Below are positions 34,371 through 43,088 of a DNA stretch of 64,000 nt, piece by piece. This DNA comes from Nonomuraea sp. SYSU D8015 (GTDB lineage: Bacteria; Actinomycetota; Actinomycetes; Streptosporangiales; Streptosporangiaceae). Below the pieces are notes generated by a model that had not been told where the DNA came from, made no database searches, and saw only the letters and a program-made list of their open reading frames with translations. Both the position numbers and the translations under genes were made by a program. Location: the NCBI RefSeq assembly GCF_008065375.1, contig NZ_VJYI01000001.1:1116001-1180000 (forward strand), given 5' to 3'. Positions within the stretch are counted from its first letter, which is position 1, and every line of letters begins with the position of its first letter.

Positions 34371-35185
34371 GACGCCTGTCGCAGTACGTCGCGCTGGTCG
34401 CGTACATCGTCTTCCTGGCCTTCCCGCTGGTCTGGCTGCTGTCCACGGCGCTGAAGACGCCGCAGGAGATGGCGCTGGCCGACCCGACGTGGATTCCGCG
34501 CGAGCCGACGCTGGCCAACTTCGCCGACGCCTTCGGCGAACAGGACCTCGTGGGCGCGGCCGTCCGGAGCCTGGGCGTGGCGCTGGCCAGCAGCCTGATC
34601 ACGGTGCTGATCTCGTTGCCCGCCGCGTACGCCATAGCCCGCCACCGCGGCCTGGTCAACCGGATCGCCATCGGGTGGGTGCTGGTCAGCCAGGTGTTCC
34701 CGTTCATCCTGATCATCATCCCGCTCTTCATGATCCTGCGGGATCTGGAGCTGGTGAACACGCTGCCCGGACTGGTGGTCGTGCACGTCACGTTCACGCT
34801 GCCGTTCGCGCTGTGGATGCTGCAGGGGTACGTGCGCGCGGTGCCGCCCGAGCTGGAGGAGGCCGCGGCCGTGGACGGCGCGACGCGGCTGCGCTCGATC
34901 GTCAAGGTCGTGGCGCCGCTGCTCGCGCCCGGCGTGGTGGCCACGCTGCTGTTCGCGTTCATCTCGTCCTGGAACGAGTTCATGTTCGCGCTCGTCATCC
35001 TGCAGAACCCCGACGTCATGACGCTCCCGCTCACGCTGGTGAGATTCACCGGCCCCGAGGGGGTGGCCAGGCTCGGCCCGCTGGCCGCGGCGTCGCTCAT
35101 GGCGACGATCCCGAGCCTGATCTTCTTCGCAATCATCCAGCGGCGCCTGAAGTCCGGCCTGATGGCCGGCGCCGTCAAGGGCTAG
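34367..35185 (+). CDS. Carbohydrate ABC transporter permease (MalG type)
   Basis: 272 residues; the ATG overlaps the previous stop (ATGA). Six helices, with the EAA loop LEEAAAVDGATRLRSIVKVV near 162-181. It is the usual MalG-type partner of the preceding permease. Confidence 0.92.
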   Translation: MRRLSQYVALVAYIVFLAFPLVWLLSTALKTPQEMALADPTWIPREPTLANFADAFGEQDLVGAAVRSLGVALASSLITVLISLPAAYAIARHRGLVNRIAIGWVLVSQVFPFILIIIPLFMILRDLELVNTLPGLVVVHVTFTLPFALWMLQGYVRAVPPELEEAAAVDGATRLRSIVKVVAPLLAPGVVATLLFAFISSWNEFMFALVILQNPDVMTLPLTLVRFTGPEGVARLGPLAAASLMATIPSLIFFAIIQRRLKSGLMAGAVKG

Positions 35186-35194
35186 GAGGCTCAC

Positions 35195-36505
35195 ATGCGA
35201 ATCACGTCCGCTCTGGCGGCCGCGGCGATCGTCGCGCTCACCGCCGCGTGCGGCAGCGGAGGCGGCGGCGGATCCTCGTCCTCCGCCCCCGGCGAGCCGG
35301 TAAAGATCAATTTCCTCAGCCTGGCGTGGCAGAAGGAGTCCGTCGCCGCGAACAAGCAGCTCGTGGACGAATGGAACAAGGCCAACCCCAACATCCAGGT
35401 CACGTACGTCCAGGGCAGTTGGGACAACGTCAACGACCAGCTCGTCACCCAGTTCGCCGGCGGCACCGCGCCCGACGTCATCCACAACGACTCGCCCGCT
35501 CTGTCCGGATTCGCCACCGACGGCTACCTGCTGGATCTGAAGGACAAAGTGCCCGCCGAGCTGAAGAGCGACATCCCGCAGGCCGCCTGGGACACCGTCA
35601 CCTTCGGCGACGGCAAGGGCGGGCAGGGCGTCTACGGCGTGCCGTTCCTGCAGGAGTCGCAGGTCATCATCGCCAACAAGAAGCTCCTCGACGCCTCCAA
35701 GGTGCGCATCCCGACCCCCGACAACCCCTGGACGTGGGACGAGTTCTCCGAGGCCGCCAAGAAGATGACCGAGGGTGACTCGTTCGGCGTGGCGTGGCCG
35801 ATGAAGTCGCCCGTCAACAAGACCCTCAACCTGGCGCTGAACTTCGGCGGCACCTTCTTCCAGACCGGCGCCGACGGCAAGACCACGGTCAAGGTCGGGC
35901 CGGAGGAGCGCGAGGTGCTCCAGCGCATCCACGACCAGCTCTACAAGGACAAGTCGGCCGACACGGACGCGCTCGGCATGGGCACCGCCGACCCGCTGCC
36001 GGCCTTCTTCAAGGGCAAGTTCGCCCTGCTGCCCGCGGGGGTGTTCCTGCGCCAGCAGGTCGCCGAGCAGGCGCCCGACGGGTTCGAGTGGGTGACGCTG
36101 CCCGGGCCCAAGGGCACCACCGCCCAGCAGGGGGCGGTCTCCCAGACGCTGTCGATCGCGCAGGACAGCAAGCACCCGGACGAGGCCATGAAGTTCATCG
36201 CCTTCTTCCTGAACGGCCCCAACCAGGCCAAGCTCGCCAAGGGCGACTGGCTGCTGCCCACCTCCCAGTCGGCCGCCGCCGACCCGGCGATGACCACCGA
36301 GGAGAACGGCTGGGACGTGGCCACCGCCTCCGCCAAGAACCTCGTCGTGGCGCCGTTCCTCAAGGTGAACGGGTTCGACGAGTGGAAGAGCAAGGTCGCC
36401 ACGCCGGTCCTCCAGGAGTTCTACGCCAATAAGATCACCATCGAGGAGGCGGCCAAGCGGCTCGTCGACGAGGGCAACAAGGTGTTGGAGCGGTACCAGC
36501 GGTGA
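35195..36505 (+). CDS. Sugar-binding lipoprotein of the ADP-ribosylglycohydrolase operon
   Basis: 436 residues with lipobox LTAAC (Cys19) and a Gly/Ser linker. The fold is a type 1 extracellular solute-binding protein (NFLSLAWQKESVAANKQLV, WNKANPNIQV, GTAPDVIHNDSP, GVYGVPFLQES). A TAGGAGG ribosome site precedes the ATG. Given the enzymes downstream, its ligand is probably a ribose-containing glycoside or nucleoside-like compound, though CUT1-type binding proteins more often bind oligosaccharides. Its stop overlaps the first ADP-ribosylglycohydrolase gene. Confidence 0.92.
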   Translation: MRITSALAAAAIVALTAACGSGGGGGSSSSAPGEPVKINFLSLAWQKESVAANKQLVDEWNKANPNIQVTYVQGSWDNVNDQLVTQFAGGTAPDVIHNDSPALSGFATDGYLLDLKDKVPAELKSDIPQAAWDTVTFGDGKGGQGVYGVPFLQESQVIIANKKLLDASKVRIPTPDNPWTWDEFSEAAKKMTEGDSFGVAWPMKSPVNKTLNLALNFGGTFFQTGADGKTTVKVGPEEREVLQRIHDQLYKDKSADTDALGMGTADPLPAFFKGKFALLPAGVFLRQQVAEQAPDGFEWVTLPGPKGTTAQQGAVSQTLSIAQDSKHPDEAMKFIAFFLNGPNQAKLAKGDWLLPTSQSAAADPAMTTEENGWDVATASAKNLVVAPFLKVNGFDEWKSKVATPVLQEFYANKITIEEAAKRLVDEGNKVLERYQR

Positions 36506-37554
36506 CTTATCGGGATAAAGCCCGGGGGTGTCTGCTCGGCCTGGCGGCCGGCGACGCCCTCGGGGCCCCGGCCGAGAACCTGTCGCCGGACGAGATCCGG
36601 CGGCGGTGGGGGCGGCTCACCGAGATCGAGGGCGGGGGCACGGACGACACCGAGTACGCCATTTTCGCCGCGTCGCTGCTGGTGCGGCACGGGCACGGCC
36701 TGTCCGCCGAGCTGGTGGCGGAGGCGTACCGGACGGAGATCATCCCGCGGGTGACCGGGCCGATGCGGGGGGCCGGATTCTCCGAACTGGGCACCGTCGA
36801 AGCGCTTCGACGTGGGCTGGAACCGCCGCTGACCGGTCTGGCGCACTCCCACGGCTGGTCCGACGGCCTCGCCATGCGCGCCGCCCCCTACGGGGTGTTC
36901 TGCCCGGGAGATCCGGCGGAGGCGGCCCGGCTGGTGGAACAGGACGGTCTGGTCAGCGGGTCCGGTGAGGGAATCCTGGGCGGGCGTGCGGTCGCCGGGG
37001 CGGTGGCCGCGGCCATGGGCGGGGCGTCGGCGGAGGTCGTCGTGCGCGCCGCGCTGTCGGTCATCCCGGCGGGTTCGTGGACGGCCCGGAACATCACGCG
37101 GGTGCGCGAGGTGCTCAGCGAGATGCGCCCCCATGCCGCCGCCACCTCCGGCGCCCGTCCTCCCGGCGGCGGTGCGACGGGAGGCGGGCCGGCGGAGTCC
37201 GGCGCGACGCGTGCACCGGCCGAGGTGGAGCTCGTCGAGGCGTTGCACCGAGCCGTCGTCGTCAAGCACTATCCGTGGACCGACATCGCGCCCGAGGCCG
37301 TGGCACTGGCCCTGGCGGCGTTCCTCGTGGGTGAAGGCGACGTCGAGGCCGCGGTGACGTTCGGGGTGGGCCTGGGCAGGGACGCCGACACGATCGGCGC
37401 CATCGCCGGGGCCATCGCGGGAGCGGGGCAGGGTGAGGGCGGCGTGCCGGCGCGGTGGGCCGCCAGGATCGGGCCCGTGACGGGCAAGTGCCTGCCCGTC
37501 GTGGCCGGAAGACACGTGCTGGACGTCGCCGACGAGCTGGCGAAAGGACTGTAG
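36502..37554 (+). CDS. ADP-ribosylglycohydrolase family protein 1
   Basis: 350 residues from a GTG overlapping the binding-protein stop. The DraG/ARH fold begins with ARGCLLGLAAGDALGAPAE; the di-metal site residues are visible in GGGTDDTEYA (Thr47-Asp48-Asp49-Thr50) and GLGRDADTIGAIAGAIAG (Asp294 and Asp296). Both metal-binding blocks are intact, so it should be an active hydrolase of an N- or O-linked riboside. A Gly/Pro/Ala-rich loop (about 213-240) interrupts the helical core. Family enzymes remove ADP-ribose from proteins, but the location after a sugar importer points to small imported substrates. Confidence 0.9.
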   Translation: MTYRDKARGCLLGLAAGDALGAPAENLSPDEIRRRWGRLTEIEGGGTDDTEYAIFAASLLVRHGHGLSAELVAEAYRTEIIPRVTGPMRGAGFSELGTVEALRRGLEPPLTGLAHSHGWSDGLAMRAAPYGVFCPGDPAEAARLVEQDGLVSGSGEGILGGRAVAGAVAAAMGGASAEVVVRAALSVIPAGSWTARNITRVREVLSEMRPHAAATSGARPPGGGATGGGPAESGATRAPAEVELVEALHRAVVVKHYPWTDIAPEAVALALAAFLVGEGDVEAAVTFGVGLGRDADTIGAIAGAIAGAGQGEGGVPARWAARIGPVTGKCLPVVAGRHVLDVADELAKGL

Positions 37555-37559
37555 GAACC

Positions 37560-38525
37560 ATGTCGGGGGACAGGATCAGGGGGGCCTTCGCCGGGCTCGC
37601 CGTCGGTGACGCCGTGGGCTGGCCCGCGTCCAGGCACCGGGCGGCGCTGCACGCCCCCTGGAGCAGACGCCTGCACAGAGAGCTCGACGCGTTCGCCGAA
37701 GAGCACCGGGTCACCACGCTGCCGGTGCCGTTCGCACTCAACCAGCCCACCGCCCCGCTGGCCGTCGGCCCGTCCGACGACGCCGAGTGGCTCGCCTGGA
37801 CGGTGCTCACCATCGACCGCCCGCGGGCGGAGGCGTTCCGCGAGCTCGCCGCAGCGGACGTGCGGGCGCGGATCTCGGTGGCCACCGCGCTGGACAACCT
37901 GGCCAAGGGCGTCGAGCCGCCCGCGTCCGGGCACGACAACCCGCACCACTTCGACGACGCCGCCGCGATCAGGGCCGTCGCGTTCGGGGCACTCGGGAGG
38001 GACCCCACGCCCGACGCCCAGGTGACGAACGCCGCCGACGGCGTCCTGGGCGCCCAGGCCATGGCCGCCGCCGTGGCCGAGGCCGTGACGACCGCCGACG
38101 TCGGCCGGGCCGTGGAGGCGGCGCTGGCCGTACTGCCGCAGGACACCGCCATCGGGCACAACGCCCGCGTGGCGCTGGAGATCGCACGGCAGGCGGGCGA
38201 CGCGTTCGCCGCCGTGCCCGCGCTCGACGCGGCGCTGCTCGACCACGTCTACAGCTACGGCGTGGGCGCCGCCCAGACGGTGCCCGTGGCGCTGGCACTG
38301 GCCGAGGCCGCCGGCGGCGAGCTCGGGAAGGCCGTGCCGGCGGCGGCGTGCCTGGCCGCGCTGGCCGACTCGGCGCCCGCGCTGACCGGCGCGCTGGCGG
38401 GGGCGTGCGGCGGGTACGAGGCGATCCCAGAGGGGTGGAAGGCGTCGGCCCGTACGCTGGCCGGTTGTTGCCTGCCGCACCTGGCGGGCAAGAATTTGAT
38501 CGAACTCACGGAGGGAATCGCATGA
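37560..38525 (+). CDS. ADP-ribosylglycohydrolase family protein 2, degenerate metal site
   Basis: 321 residues. The N-terminal RGAFAGLAVGDAVGWPA and mid-protein GVLGAQAMAAAVAEAV place it in the ARH family. The first metal block is reduced to GPSDDAEW (Asp73-Asp74). Where the others have RDADT/S the sequence reads LADSAPALTGALAGA, losing the first aspartate. It may bind only one metal, act on a different bond or be a non-catalytic partner. The ATG starts five bases after gene 1; the stop overlaps gene 3 (ATGA). Confidence 0.8.
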   Translation: MSGDRIRGAFAGLAVGDAVGWPASRHRAALHAPWSRRLHRELDAFAEEHRVTTLPVPFALNQPTAPLAVGPSDDAEWLAWTVLTIDRPRAEAFRELAAADVRARISVATALDNLAKGVEPPASGHDNPHHFDDAAAIRAVAFGALGRDPTPDAQVTNAADGVLGAQAMAAAVAEAVTTADVGRAVEAALAVLPQDTAIGHNARVALEIARQAGDAFAAVPALDAALLDHVYSYGVGAAQTVPVALALAEAAGGELGKAVPAAACLAALADSAPALTGALAGACGGYEAIPEGWKASARTLAGCCLPHLAGKNLIELTEGIA

Positions 38526-39661
38526 CGCCGCTTGAGGACAGGGCGACCGGCTGCGTGGCGGGTGCGGCGGTCGGTGACGCGCTGGGCGGCGCCACCGAGG
38601 GCTGGACCCCCGAGCAGATCATGGAGCGGTACGACGGCAGGGTCGAGGGCATCGTCCCGCCGTTCAACGAGGACTGGCGCAATGCCCGCCCCATCGCGCC
38701 GTACCACAAGGGCGACGGGCACATCACCGACGACACGCTGATGACGCACGCGCTGATCCGCGTGTACGAGAAGGTCGGCGGCCACCTCGACGCCTACGCC
38801 ATGGCCGACCACCTCGTGCCCGAGCTGATGGGCGAGCGGCGCTGGATCCCCGAGCTGGAGGCCGAGGCTCTGCCGCTGCAGCGGGTCTTCCTGGCCGAGA
38901 AGTGGATCGTGGCCAGGCTGCACTACGGGCACGTGGACCCGCGCGAGGCCGGTGTCGGAAATATCGTGAACTGCGGGGCCGCCATGTACATCGCCCCCGT
39001 CGGCATCGTGAACGCCGCCGACCCCGACGCCGCCTACGCCGAGGCCGTCGACCTGGCCGGGGCCCACCAGTCCAGCTACGGCCGCGAGGCCGCCGGCGTC
39101 ATGGCCGCCGCCGTCGCCGAGGCCATGCGCCCCGGCGCCACCGTCGACTCCGTGGTCGCCGCCTGCCTGCGCCTGGCCAAGGACGGCACCAGGGCCGCCA
39201 TCGAGGCCGTCTGCGAGGCCGCCGCCGGGCTCGGGCACTGGGACGGCTCCTTCGCCGCGCTGCGGGCCGCCGTACGGCCGTACGACACCGTGGCCGACAC
39301 CTACCGCGACCAGGGGCTGGGGGCGCGGCGGCCGAGCCGGCTGCACAGCATCGAGGAGCTGCCGCTGGCGCTCGGATTCCTGGTGATCGCCAAGGGCGAC
39401 TACCGCGACACCGTCCTGGGCGGCGTCAACTACGGGCGCGACGCCGACTCGATCGCCTCCATGGGCGGGGCCATCGCCGGAGCGCTCGGGGGGCTGGGCG
39501 CCGTGCCCTCCGAGTGGGTGGAGCAGGTGGGGGTGGCCAGCCGTCTGGACCTGGTGGCGCCCGGCCTCGCGATCGCCGAGGTGGCGCGCCGGGTGCACGC
39601 CGACGACCTGGTACGGCGCCGCGCCCACGAGGCCGCCTTCGCCGACCTCGACCGCCGATGA
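38522..39661 (+). CDS. ADP-ribosylglycohydrolase family protein 3
   Basis: 379 residues with both metal blocks intact: HITDDTLMT (Thr69-Asp70-Asp71-Thr72) and NYGRDADSIASMGGAIAG (Asp307, Asp309). It opens with ATGCVAGAAVGDALGGATEG. A long middle section with NIVNCGAAMYIAPVGIVNA resembles the substrate-side helices of family members that act on small molecules. It should be a Mg-dependent glycohydrolase. Coupled at both ends by 4-base start-stop overlaps. Confidence 0.9.
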   Translation: MTPLEDRATGCVAGAAVGDALGGATEGWTPEQIMERYDGRVEGIVPPFNEDWRNARPIAPYHKGDGHITDDTLMTHALIRVYEKVGGHLDAYAMADHLVPELMGERRWIPELEAEALPLQRVFLAEKWIVARLHYGHVDPREAGVGNIVNCGAAMYIAPVGIVNAADPDAAYAEAVDLAGAHQSSYGREAAGVMAAAVAEAMRPGATVDSVVAACLRLAKDGTRAAIEAVCEAAAGLGHWDGSFAALRAAVRPYDTVADTYRDQGLGARRPSRLHSIEELPLALGFLVIAKGDYRDTVLGGVNYGRDADSIASMGGAIAGALGGLGAVPSEWVEQVGVASRLDLVAPGLAIAEVARRVHADDLVRRRAHEAAFADLDRR

Positions 39662-41190
39662 TCCGCCTCACCTGGGTCCAGCCGGAGGACCTGATCGGTC
39701 ACGAGCTCCGCCAGGCCGCCGAGGACGGCCGGGACCCCGGGCTCGTACGGCAGATCGCGGACCGGTGGCGCGCGGCGGGCGGCCACGACGCCCCGCCCCG
39801 GGCCGGCGCCTCGGAGCCGGGCGCGGCGCGGCTGCGCGGCCTGGCCGAGGAACTGCTCGACCAACTGGCGGCCGTCCCGTCACCGCCGGCCGAGCCATCG
39901 GACCTGCCCGGCATCATCGCCGCCTGCCCGGACTGGCCCGCCCGGCATGCCGCCTCCGCACGGAACGCCGCCGGCCAGGGCACCCTCGGCTCCGACGCCC
40001 CCGCTTACGACGTCCGCTCCGGCCATGGCGGGAGCGGCGTCCATGGCGCGCATCAGACGCACGGCTCGCGGGGCACGCAGGCCGAAGAGAGCGGCCGCCA
40101 GGCTGGAGGGAGCGGCGGCCAGGCCGGAGCGGACGGCTGCGGGCGTGGTGTCGCCGTGGACCCGGCGCGGGTGCTGGGGGCGTGGCTCGGGCGGGCCGCC
40201 GGGTGCGTGCTGGGCAAGCCCGTCGAGAAGATCCCGCGCGAAGGCATCAGGCGGATCGCCGAGGCCACCGGCAACTGGCCGATCCGCGGCTGGTTCACCG
40301 CGAAGGGCCTGCCGGACGACATCGCCCGCCGCTGGCCCTGGAACCGCCGCAGCGCCGTCAACTCCCTGGCCGAGAACATCGACGGCATCCCCGAGGACGA
40401 CGACCTCAATTACCCGCTGCTGGCCCTGACCGTCCTGGAGCGCCACGGCCGCGCCTTCACCACCGACGACGTGGCCAAGCTGTGGCTGGACGAGCTCCCG
40501 GCCGGCCGCACGTTCACCGCCGAGCGCGTCGCGTACCGCAACCTCCTGGACGGCGTCGAGCCCCCGCACACGGCACGGCGCCGCAACCCGTTCCGCGAGT
40601 GGATCGGCGCCATGATCAGAGCGGACGTGTACGGCTGGGTCAACCCGGGCGACCCGGCAACGGCCGCCGAGTACGCCTGGCGCGACGCCCGCCTCACCCA
40701 CACCGCGAACGGCGTCTACGGCGCGATGTCCGCCGCCGCGATGTGCGCCGCCTCGCTGGTCGCCACCTCTCCGGAGGAGGTCGTGGAGGCGGGCCTGTCC
40801 GTGGTGCCGCGCGGCTCACGCCTGTACGAGGCCGTACGCCTGGCCGTCGAGGACGCCGCCCGCGAGAAGGACTTCGAGCGTGTCGTCGACCGCCTGCACG
40901 AGCGCCACGGCGCACTCCACTGGGTCCACACCATCAACAACGCCGCCCTCGTCGCCGCCACTCTCGTCCACGGCCGGGGCGACTTCACCGCCACGATCGC
41001 CGGAGCGGTCGCCGGCGGCTGGGACACCGACTCGGCCGGCGCCACGGCGGGCTCCATCGCGGGCGCGCTCAACGGCGGCGTGCCGGACCGGTGGCGCATG
41101 CGGGACAGCCTGACCAGCAGCCTGACCGGGTTCGACGGGGTGAGCCTCGCAGGGCTGGCGCGGCGTACTCAGGAGATGATGCTGTCATGA
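39658..41190 (+). CDS. ADP-ribosylglycohydrolase family protein 4 with N-terminal extension
   Basis: 510 residues. Residues 1-90 are a helical extension (IRLTWVQPEDLIGHELRQAA) joined by a Gly/Ala/Ser-rich linker (about 95-165) to an ARH domain that begins at VLGAWLGRAAGCVLGKPVEK. The metal blocks are variant: IPEDDDLNY (245-252) and GGWDTDSAGATAGSIAGALNG (Asp456, Asp458). The HTANGVYGAM and NNAALVAATL segments belong to a subfamily clearly different from proteins 1 to 3. It overlaps both neighbours by four bases. Probably active, on an unknown riboside. Confidence 0.88.
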   Translation: MIRLTWVQPEDLIGHELRQAAEDGRDPGLVRQIADRWRAAGGHDAPPRAGASEPGAARLRGLAEELLDQLAAVPSPPAEPSDLPGIIAACPDWPARHAASARNAAGQGTLGSDAPAYDVRSGHGGSGVHGAHQTHGSRGTQAEESGRQAGGSGGQAGADGCGRGVAVDPARVLGAWLGRAAGCVLGKPVEKIPREGIRRIAEATGNWPIRGWFTAKGLPDDIARRWPWNRRSAVNSLAENIDGIPEDDDLNYPLLALTVLERHGRAFTTDDVAKLWLDELPAGRTFTAERVAYRNLLDGVEPPHTARRRNPFREWIGAMIRADVYGWVNPGDPATAAEYAWRDARLTHTANGVYGAMSAAAMCAASLVATSPEEVVEAGLSVVPRGSRLYEAVRLAVEDAAREKDFERVVDRLHERHGALHWVHTINNAALVAATLVHGRGDFTATIAGAVAGGWDTDSAGATAGSIAGALNGGVPDRWRMRDSLTSSLTGFDGVSLAGLARRTQEMMLS

Positions 41191-42071
41191 TCTCGGTTTT
41201 CGGCAGTGCCAACATGGACCTCGTCGCGTACGTCTCCGAAGCCCCCAAACGGGGTGAGACCGTGACCGGTCACCGATTCCGCACCGTGCCCGGCGGAAAG
41301 GGGGCGAACCAGGCCATCGCCGCCGCCCGGGCCGGCGCGGAGGTGGCGTTCCTGGGGGCGGTGGGCGACGACGGATTCGGCGCGGAGCTGCGCGCCACGC
41401 TGGTGGAGGCGGGAGTGGACGTACGCGGCCTGCGCCAGGTGCCGGGGCCCACCGGCATCGCCCACATCGTGGTGGAGGACGACGGCGGCAACTCGATCAT
41501 CGTCGTGCCCGGCGCGAACGGCACCGTCACCGGCCCCTCGGGCGACGACCTCGCCGCGATCGCGGCATCGCAGGCGTTGTTGCTGCAGCTTGAGCTTCCC
41601 ATGGAGGCCGTCGTGGCGGCGGCGCAGGCGGGCCAGGTCGCCGGCGTGCCCGTGATCCTCACCCCGGCGCCCGCTCGGCCGCTGCCGGACGAGCTGCTCG
41701 ACGCGGTCACGATGATCGTCCCGAACGAGCACGAGGCCGCCGCCATCACCGGCGTCACCGGCGCGGACGCCGCCCTGGACGCGCTGCTCGAACGGGTCGA
41801 GGAGGCCGTGATCACGCTTGGCTCGGAGGGCGCGCTGTACGGGTCGCGGTCGGGAGAGCGGCTGGGAGTGCCCGCGGTGGAGGTGAAGGCGGTCGACACG
41901 ACGGCGGCGGGGGACACGTTCGTGGGAGCGCTGGCCGTGGCCAGGACCGAACGCCTGCCGATCGCCGACGCCCTCCGCTTCGCCTCCGCGGCGGCGGCGC
42001 TGTCGGTGCAGCGGGAGGGCGCCAGCACGTCCATGCCCACCCGCCACGAGATCGAGAACTTCCTCAGCTGA
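41187..42071 (+). CDS. rbsK: Ribokinase-like PfkB-family sugar kinase
   Basis: 294 residues. SVFGSANMDLVAYV, PGGKGANQAIAAARAG and the C-terminal DTTAAGDTFVGAL with catalytic Asp243 are the PfkB signatures; the overall pattern is closest to ribokinase. It would phosphorylate ribose released by the four hydrolases to ribose-5-phosphate, closing a salvage pathway. The ATG overlaps the preceding stop. Its 3' end overlaps the convergent DHFR-like gene by eight bases. Confidence 0.9.
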   Translation: MISVFGSANMDLVAYVSEAPKRGETVTGHRFRTVPGGKGANQAIAAARAGAEVAFLGAVGDDGFGAELRATLVEAGVDVRGLRQVPGPTGIAHIVVEDDGGNSIIVVPGANGTVTGPSGDDLAAIAASQALLLQLELPMEAVVAAAQAGQVAGVPVILTPAPARPLPDELLDAVTMIVPNEHEAAAITGVTGADAALDALLERVEEAVITLGSEGALYGSRSGERLGVPAVEVKAVDTTAAGDTFVGALAVARTERLPIADALRFASAAAALSVQREGASTSMPTRHEIENFLS

Positions 42072-42630
42072 CCGATCGCTCGTAGCGCAGCAGCACCGTC
42101 CGCGCGTCGAACGTCCGCGAATCCGTCAGCCGCAGGTCGAGCCGCTCCTTCTGCGGCGGGAACAGCGGCCGGCCGCCGCCGAGGACCACCGGGTGCACCA
42201 TGATGTGGTACTCGTCGATCAGCCCCAGTTCGCCGATGGCGGAGGCCAGCTGCGAGCCGCCGTTCAGCAGCAGGTCCTGGTCCGACTGCCGCTTCAGCTC
42301 CGCGACCTCCTCGCCGAGGTTCCCGGAGACGATCCGGGTGTTCCATCCCGCCTCCTTCAACGTCGTGGAGAAGACCACCTTCGGGGTGCTGCGCCAGATG
42401 GAGGCGAACGTGAGGTCGTGCGGGTGATCCGAGGTCTGGTCGGCCGTCGGCCAGTAGCCGGACATCATCTCCCACACGAGGCGCCCGTACAGGAAGGTGC
42501 CGACGCGGGCGTGGACCTCGTCCCCGTACGCCGACAGCTCCGGCCCCATCTCCGTCCAGTCGAACTCCCCGTTCGGGCCGTCGATGTGGCCGTCGACGGA
42601 GGTGTGGACCCAGTAGATGAGCTTGCCCAT
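42064..42630 (-). CDS. Dihydrofolate-reductase-like (RibD C-terminal) protein
   Basis: 188 residues; the ATG has GAGGAGCAC upstream. GKLIYWVHTSVDGHIDGPNG, FLYGRLVWEMM and LLLNGGSQLASAIGELGLIDEY are characteristic of the RibD-C/DHFR-like family of NADPH-dependent reductases widespread in actinobacteria. It is not the housekeeping DHFR, and the substrate is unknown. Convergent with rbsK. Confidence 0.87.
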   Translation of the reverse strand: MGKLIYWVHTSVDGHIDGPNGEFDWTEMGPELSAYGDEVHARVGTFLYGRLVWEMMSGYWPTADQTSDHPHDLTFASIWRSTPKVVFSTTLKEAGWNTRIVSGNLGEEVAELKRQSDQDLLLNGGSQLASAIGELGLIDEYHIMVHPVVLGGGRPLFPPQKERLDLRLTDSRTFDARTVLLRYERSVS

Positions 42631-42870
42631 GATGTGCTCCTCATGTCGTCTGTCGTCGTTCTCGTGACTGGGTCGGAGCCGCATCCGGGGTCTCTACATC
42701 CCCGCGAAGAATTCCTCGGTCAGTTTTCTCCGTCCGTCCAGCGGAGCCGGCAGGACCCGGTCGTCGGGGGCGGCGAGGATGACACGGGCCGTGGGGGGAA
42801 GGCCCGGGGCGGTCATCCAACGGACGCCGGCAAGCCGGTTCGGCGGGTGTCGGCGGGGCAGGGGGTGAAG

Positions 42871-43083
42871 ATGAGCGAGAAACCCGACGAACTGCCCGAG
42901 GCGGTCGGGAGAGTGAACGGGGAGAGCGACATCGTCGCGGAGCGGTCGGGCGCCGAGACGCGGAAGACCCGCCGCCCCGTTCCCGCCGAGCCGCTGGAGC
43001 AACAGGAAACGCCCGAGGAAAAGGAGGACACGGACAGGGAGGACGAGGACGTCACCCGCCCTGACGCCGGCCCCACCGGCTGA
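42871..43083 (+). CDS. Small acidic hypothetical protein
   Basis: 70 residues, very rich in Glu, Asp, Arg and Pro (for example EPLEQQETPEEKEDTDRED). GGGGGTGAAG precedes the ATG. It has no signal peptide or membrane segment and is probably disordered. I do not recognise it; the ribosome site is the main support. The 240 bases before it contain only a 40-codon leftward frame (42694-42816) with no ribosome site. Confidence 0.5.
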   Translation: MSEKPDELPEAVGRVNGESDIVAERSGAETRKTRRPVPAEPLEQQETPEEKEDTDREDEDVTRPDAGPTG

Positions 43084-43088
43084 ACCCC

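Noticed and set aside
42694..42816. Small leftward frame reading MTAPGLPPTARVILAAPDD
   Set aside because: No ribosome-binding site, no recognised family and only 40 codons. It is mentioned in the neighbouring entry and not called.
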